Of a stretch of 9,054 nt of DNA, positions 5,337 to 9,054 are shown piece by piece. The stretch covers positions 1 to 9,054 of the forward strand of contig JAAFHG010000132.1 in the NCBI GenBank assembly GCA_013297585.1, written 5' to 3'. Each line of letters starts with the position of its first letter. Positions within the stretch are counted from its first letter, which is position 1. The stretch comes from Chitinophagales bacterium. Lineage in GTDB: Bacteria > Bacteroidota > Bacteroidia > Chitinophagales > Chitinophagaceae. The notes beneath the pieces are model-generated. The model was given only the letters and a program-made list of their open reading frames with translations. It searched no databases and was not told where the DNA came from. A program made the translations under genes and the position numbers.

Positions 5337-5783
5337 TTAAAAATCATCATCATCATCATCAAAACCACTGCCGCCGCCTTTGGTATCAAACAAATCAAAC
5401 TCTTTGAAGTCTTCATCAAGTTTAAAATCATCATCATCGTCTTTCGCTTTTTTACCACCTGCTGCTGGTTTTTTAGCTGCGCCACCTTTTGACTTTGGAA
5501 TATCAAATTCATCAAAATCTGGATCCCAATCATCGTCATCACTTTTGTTCCAATCGTCTTCTTTTTCTTCTACTTCGTCATCATCGTCGTCATCATCTTC
5601 ACTTTTTTTAGAAGAAGCTTTTGCACCTTTTTTTGCAGGTTTTGTATCTTCTTCATCAAAATCGTCGTCATCATCATCGTCTTCTAATTGTTTTTTACTT
5701 TTAGATGATGCCTTCGGCGCAGCACTTGCTACCGGTGTTTTCTTTGCTGTGGATTTTGCATCCTTATCAGATTTAATTGCCAT
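5337..5783 (-). CDS. Highly acidic, low-complexity protein of alternating poly-Asp and Lys/Ala/Ser blocks
   Basis: I do not recognise a family. The 148 residues contain 43 Asp, 11 Glu and 27 Lys, and no Arg, Cys, His or Tyr. A basic N-terminal tail (residues 1-31, rich in Lys, Ala and Ser, histone-H1-like in composition) is followed by Asp runs at 35-41, 63-69, 82-85, 115-119 and 142-147. These are separated by Lys/Ala/Pro/Gly patches at 48-60 and 97-114. Trp and Phe punctuate the acidic parts (DDWNK, DDWDPDFDEFD, FKEFDLFD), and the protein ends DDDDDDF. There is no signal peptide or membrane segment, so it is probably cytoplasmic and disordered. It could be a nucleic-acid-mimicking or charge-buffering protein, or a chaperone- or RNA polymerase delta-like acidic tail; these are guesses. 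The opposite strand has a long Ser-rich ORF that is only a shadow. It lies between purA (64 nt) and pabB (29 nt), with its own candidate promoter. Confidence 0.8.
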   Translation of the reverse strand: MAIKSDKDAKSTAKKTPVASAAPKASSKSKKQLEDDDDDDDFDEEDTKPAKKGAKASSKKSEDDDDDDDEVEEKEDDWNKSDDDDWDPDFDEFDIPKSKGGAAKKPAAGGKKAKDDDDDFKLDEDFKEFDLFDTKGGGSGFDDDDDDF

Positions 5784-5833
5784 GTTCTAATAAGATTTTA
5801 TAGAGTAAATTTTCAACTGAAATTTTAATTAAC

Positions 5834-5861
5834 CAAATATATTTTCTTTACAAAGCTACAA
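5834..5861 (-). promoter_or_regulatory. Candidate promoter for the acidic-protein gene
   Basis: On the minus strand TTG at 5861-5859 is followed after 17 nt by TATATTTG at 5841-5834, a full match to the Bacteroidota TTG / TAnnTTTG arrangement. It overlaps the purA 3' end and would give a leader of roughly 45 nt before the ATG at 5783. This suggests the acidic gene, and pabB after it, can be transcribed apart from purA. Confidence 0.5.
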
Positions 5862-7110
5862 TTTGCTCTCTACCTGGACCATTGCTCACATACTTAACAG
5901 GCGCACCTACATAACTGTTTATAAAACTAATGTAGTTTGACATGTTTTGAGGCAGATTTGCTGCTTCTTTAATAGATGATGTATCGCAATGCCAACCAGC
6001 ATGAGCCTCTAATACAGGATCTATTTTTACTTTAGATATCGCAAATGGTACTTCTTTTGTTTGCTTACCATTAATATCGTAAGCAGTACAAGCTTGTAAT
6101 TCTTCAAAACTATCTAAAATGTCCGCCTTGGTCATGATTATTTTGGTTACACCATTAATCATGCAAGTGTATTTCAAAGCTACTAAATCAATCCAGCCAC
6201 ATCTACGAGGACGGCCAGTAGTAGCACCAAATTCGCTACCTAGCTTGCGTAATTCCTCGCCAGTTGCATCGTTCAATTCTGTAGGAAAAGGACCGCTACC
6301 TACTCTTGTACAATACGCTTTTGTTACACCCAAAACTTCGTTAATTTGTTTTGGCGAAACACCTAAACCAGTACAAACACCTGCAGAAATAGTATTTGAG
6401 GAGGTTACAAAAGGGAAAGTTCCAAAATCAATATCTAGCATCGTGCCTTGTGCGCCTTCGGCCAAAACTTTTTTACCTGCAGTAATTTGATTGTTAATGA
6501 AGTATTCGCTATTAACAACATTTAATGTTCTTAAGAATTCTAGGGCTTCAAAAAATTCATCTTCCCAGCTAGATATATCTTCAATAAAATGAAAATTATC
6601 TAATAGCTTTTGGTGTTTTAAACGCAATTTTATGTACTGAGACGTAAAGCTTTTATCTAGCAAATCGCCTACACGAATAGCATTACGACCCGTTTTATCC
6701 ATATACGCAGGGCCAATACCTTTCAATGTAGAACCAATTTTGCTATCACCTTTCGATAACTCACTTGCTTTATCTAAAGCACGGTGCGTAGGCACAATAA
6801 TATTGGTACGTTCGCTAATAAAAAGGTTCTTTTTTACATCAATACCAAAAGAAGCTACTAAATCACACTCACGTTTAAGCGTTATTGGGTCTAGTACCAC
6901 ACCACCACCAATAATATTGGTAGTATTTTGGTGAAAAATACCAGAAGGGATTTGGTGCAACACCACTTTTTTATCGCCCACGTACAATGTATGACCAGCA
7001 TTAGGGCCGCCTTGAAAACGAGCCACTATATCGTAGTTAGGTGCAAAGAAGTCAACTATTTTGCCTTTGCCTTCATCACCCCACTGCAAACCAAGAATTA
7101 CATCAACCAT
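5848..7110 (-). CDS. purA: Adenylosuccinate synthase
   Basis: This catalyses IMP + aspartate + GTP to adenylosuccinate, the first committed step from IMP to AMP, in the cytoplasm. The 420 residues match the family's normal length. They show the N-terminal phosphate loop QWGDEGKGK (9-17) with catalytic Asp12, NAGHT (37-41) with catalytic His40, and the IMP-site signature GIGPAYMDKTGR (131-142). GAQGTMLDIDFGTFPFVTSS (219-238), TRVGSGPFPTE (268-278), the aspartate/GTP loop ATTGRPRRCGW (296-306) and the C-terminal guanine-binding SNGPGR (409-414) complete the set. ATG at 7110 places the first motif where it should be. The gene lies 97 nt after the (p)ppGpp synthetase gene and 64 nt before the acidic-protein gene, all on the same strand. 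PurA enzymes are known to be inhibited by ppGpp, so the neighbourhood is suggestive. No defects are visible. Confidence 0.98.
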   Translation of the reverse strand: MVDVILGLQWGDEGKGKIVDFFAPNYDIVARFQGGPNAGHTLYVGDKKVVLHQIPSGIFHQNTTNIIGGGVVLDPITLKRECDLVASFGIDVKKNLFISERTNIIVPTHRALDKASELSKGDSKIGSTLKGIGPAYMDKTGRNAIRVGDLLDKSFTSQYIKLRLKHQKLLDNFHFIEDISSWEDEFFEALEFLRTLNVVNSEYFINNQITAGKKVLAEGAQGTMLDIDFGTFPFVTSSNTISAGVCTGLGVSPKQINEVLGVTKAYCTRVGSGPFPTELNDATGEELRKLGSEFGATTGRPRRCGWIDLVALKYTCMINGVTKIIMTKADILDSFEELQACTAYDINGKQTKEVPFAISKVKIDPVLEAHAGWHCDTSSIKEAANLPQNMSNYISFINSYVGAPVKYVSNGPGREQIVAL

Positions 7111-7127
7111 AATTTGTTATTGAGCCG

Positions 7128-7135
7128 CAAATGTA
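7128..7135 (-). promoter_or_regulatory. Candidate -7 element for purA
   Basis: The minus strand reads TACATTTG at 7135-7128, a perfect TAnnTTTG match and identical to the element before the isocitrate dehydrogenase gene. It lies 17 nt upstream of the purA ATG. No TTG occurs at the expected upstream distance; the nearest is 31 nt away, at 7169-7167. The promoter may therefore be weak or activator-dependent. Confidence 0.35.
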
Positions 7136-7207
7136 AGTGTTGGGTTTTTGTAAATTGGTATAGAAACAATCATTTTATTTTTTAACAGATAGATGTGGAA
7201 AACATTT

Positions 7208-9054
7208 CTATTTCCCTTCCTCTGTATCAAATCTATCCACTCTTTGAATACCGTTCAGTTCTTTAAGCCTTGCTACAAGTTCTTCTAGTTCTTCTTTATC
7301 GTGTACAAATACTTTTACTGTACCTTCAAAAATGCCTTCACCACTTTCTATAGTAAGGGCGGCAATATTAATCTTCAGTTCGCCACTGATGATGTTGGTA
7401 ATTTTATTAATAACACCCACATCATCTACACCAACAATTTTTAAACCTGTTAAGAAAGAGATTTCTTTGTTTTTAGCCCACTTGGTTTTCACCACTCTAT
7501 GGCCATAATTTGCCATTAGCTGTGTGGCATTTGGGCAGTTAGTTCTATGGATAATTAAGCCTTTACCAGTACTTACAAAACCAAACACTGCATCGCCTGG
7601 TATTGGGCTACAACACTTGGCTAGCGAGTACATAATCTTATCGCTGCTTTCGCCAAAAATGATGAGTTCACTTTCTTTTTTGCTATAATGCTTTTGAGGT
7701 TCTACCGCTACTTCATGTACTACTACTTTTGGCTTAGGTAGTTCTAGTTTATCGCCTAGTACATGAAACTCTTTTAGTTCTTTAAGGTCATTGGCTTTTA
7801 CGGCTATATTGTAAAACAAGTCTAGCTGCGATGAGAGCTTATAAAAGCTCATCAATTCATCAATATTGTATTGGCTGTAAGCTGCGCCCATACCTTCTAG
7901 CTTGCGTTGCAAAATGTATTTGCCATCTTCTGCAATCTTGCGTTTTTCTTCACGTAGGCTGTCTTTAATTTTTGCTTTTGCCTTAGCGGTAACAACAATG
8001 TTTAACCAATCTTCACTTGGTTTTTGTTTATTGCTGGTAATAATTTCAATTTGGTCACCACTGCGCAGTTTATGGCTTATTGGTACTAATTTATGATGCA
8101 CTTTGGCGCCAATACATTTTGCCCCCACAGCACTGTGAACCGCAAATGCAAAGTCTAATGCGGTGCTACCTTTAGGCAACATTTTTACTTCGCCTTTTGG
8201 TGTGTAAACATAAATTTCTTCGGCTAAAAATGAGGTTTTAAAGTCTTGTAAAAAGTTAACGCTATCGGTATCTTCTTGTGCTAGTACTTCTCTTATTTGC
8301 CCAAACCATTTATCAAAACGGTCTTCATCGCTACTACCTTCTTTGTATTTATAGTGAGCAGCCAAGCCTTTTTCGGCAATTTCATTCATACGTTTGGTAC
8401 GTATTTGCACTTCTACCCATTTGCCTTGCGGCCCCATTACTGTTGTGTGTAAAGCCTCATAGCCATTGCTTTTAGGGTTACTCAGCCAATCACGTAAGCG
8501 TTCTGGGCTAGGTGTATATTCATCGGTAATCATCGAGTACACTTTCCAGCATTGTTCTTTTTCTTTTTCAGCAGGTGCATCTAGTATTACACGTATAGCA
8601 AAAAGGTCGTATACCTCTTCGAACAATACGCCTTTTTTCTTTATTTTATTCCAAATTGAATGGATGCTTTTTGGCCTGCCATAAATCTCGAAATTAAAGC
8701 CAGTAGCAGCTAGTTTTTCTTTTAATGGGCGGATAAATTCATTGATATAGCGTGTTCTCTCTCGCTTGGTGTCAGATAGTTTTTTCGCAATGTCCTTATA
8801 AGCATCTGTTTCCAAATACTTCATAGATAAATCTTCTAGCTCGGTTTTAATGCTGTACAAGCCCATGCGATGCGCTAGTGGTGCGTACACCCAAACCGTT
8901 TCAGATGCAATTTTTAGCTGCTTTTCCTTTTTCATGCTATCCATGGTACGCATGTTGTGCAATCGGTCAGCCAATTTTATTAAAATTACCCTTGGGTCGT
9001 CTGTTAGGGTTAATAAAATCTTTTTAAAGTTCTCTGCTTGTTGGCTAGTATTGG
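7208..9054 (-). CDS. RelA/SpoT-family (p)ppGpp synthetase/hydrolase, C-terminal 614 codons (runs off the right edge)
   Basis: This is the cytoplasmic, ribosome-associated stringent-response enzyme that makes and/or degrades (p)ppGpp. Fragment residue 1 is codon 9052-9050. The end of the HD hydrolase domain is present (KLADRLHNMRT, 26-36). The synthetase domain follows: YGRPKSIHSIWNKI (124-137), YDLFAIRVI (148-156), SNGYEALHTTV (195-205), and VEVQIRT with the catalytic Glu near 214. Next are the TGS domain (277-340; IYVYTPKGEV...ALDFAFAVHS), a conserved-Cys/zinc-finger-like region (LAKCCSPIPGDAVFG, HRTNCPNA, about 477-509) and a C-terminal ACT domain (about 533-607). This is the long RSH architecture of about 735-750 residues, so roughly 120 residues, including the HDxxED motif, lie outside the window. 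TTG at 8974 is an internal Leu in IKLADRLHN, not a start. The stop is TAG at 7210-7208. The HNMRT motif favours a bifunctional enzyme, but hydrolase activity cannot be settled without the missing part. Confidence 0.96.
   Translation of the reverse strand, partial: NTSQQAENFKKILLTLTDDPRVILIKLADRLHNMRTMDSMKKEKQLKIASETVWVYAPLAHRMGLYSIKTELEDLSMKYLETDAYKDIAKKLSDTKRERTRYINEFIRPLKEKLAATGFNFEIYGRPKSIHSIWNKIKKKGVLFEEVYDLFAIRVILDAPAEKEKEQCWKVYSMITDEYTPSPERLRDWLSNPKSNGYEALHTTVMGPQGKWVEVQIRTKRMNEIAEKGLAAHYKYKEGSSDEDRFDKWFGQIREVLAQEDTDSVNFLQDFKTSFLAEEIYVYTPKGEVKMLPKGSTALDFAFAVHSAVGAKCIGAKVHHKLVPISHKLRSGDQIEIITSNKQKPSEDWLNIVVTAKAKAKIKDSLREEKRKIAEDGKYILQRKLEGMGAAYSQYNIDELMSFYKLSSQLDLFYNIAVKANDLKELKEFHVLGDKLELPKPKVVVHEVAVEPQKHYSKKESELIIFGESSDKIMYSLAKCCSPIPGDAVFGFVSTGKGLIIHRTNCPNATQLMANYGHRVVKTKWAKNKEISFLTGLKIVGVDDVGVINKITNIISGELKINIAALTIESGEGIFEGTVKVFVHDKEELEELVARLKELNGIQRVDRFDTEEGK

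Noticed and set aside
5380..5790. Plus-strand ORF of 136 codons, very Ser/Phe-rich
   Set aside because: It is the antisense shadow of the poly-Asp gene: GAT/GAC runs read as TCA/TCG. It has no leader or family resemblance.
8974..8974. Start of the RelA/SpoT gene at the TTG
   Set aside because: The frame continues upstream to the window edge with conserved hydrolase-domain sequence (DDPRVILIKLADRLHN), so this TTG is an internal Leu.

Overview
The window looks like a Bacteroidota chromosome, and the Chitinophagaceae or a close relative is my best guess. The reasons are low G+C, A-rich leaders without clear Shine-Dalgarno sequences, TAnnTTTG-type promoter elements upstream of several genes, a eukaryote-like NADP isocitrate dehydrogenase, a loosely defined lipoprotein signal, and palindromic intergenic repeats of a kind I recall from this phylum. 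The family-level guess rests on protein resemblance from memory.

Layout, left to right. (1) 1-347, minus: the first 115 codons of an NADP-dependent isocitrate dehydrogenase that runs off the left edge. (2) 448-1191, plus: an SGNH/GDSL-type esterase lipoprotein, the only plus-strand gene. (3) 1192-1887, minus: a secreted LolA-like protein whose stop codon directly abuts the esterase stop. (4) 1979-3817, minus: an ABC-2 exporter pair, with the permease intact and the ATPase broken near its 5' end. (5) 3818-4008: an intergenic stretch with a 9-bp tandem repeat and a large imperfect palindrome. (6) 4009-5307, minus: aminodeoxychorismate synthase component I (pabB), for folate synthesis. (7) 5337-5783, minus: a 148-residue protein of alternating poly-Asp and Lys/Ala/Ser blocks. 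(8) 5848-7110, minus: adenylosuccinate synthase (purA). (9) 7208-9054, minus: the C-terminal 614 codons of a long RelA/SpoT-type (p)ppGpp synthetase/hydrolase, running off the right edge.

The standout feature is in the ABC ATPase. A perfect 46-bp inverted repeat with a 17-nt spacer (3597-3642 / 3660-3705) is made of the gene's own coding sequence copied back in reverse. It corresponds to a 50-nt insertion immediately upstream of the Walker A codons. It shifts the frame and brings in a TAG stop, so the gene is split into a 38-codon 5' piece (3701-3817) and a 280-codon remainder (2832-3674). Removing the insertion rebuilds an uninterrupted 311-residue ATPase reading ...YGFLGQNGAGKST... This is the signature of a template-switch (quasi-palindrome) event, either in the genome or as an amplification/assembly artefact.

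Functionally, most of the window is housekeeping: TCA cycle, purine synthesis, folate synthesis and stringent response. rel and purA lie in the same direction, and PurA is a known ppGpp-inhibited enzyme. The ABC pair and the LolA-like protein form an envelope-related group bounded by two different palindromic repeats. I see no phage, IS element, CRISPR array, tRNA or rRNA.
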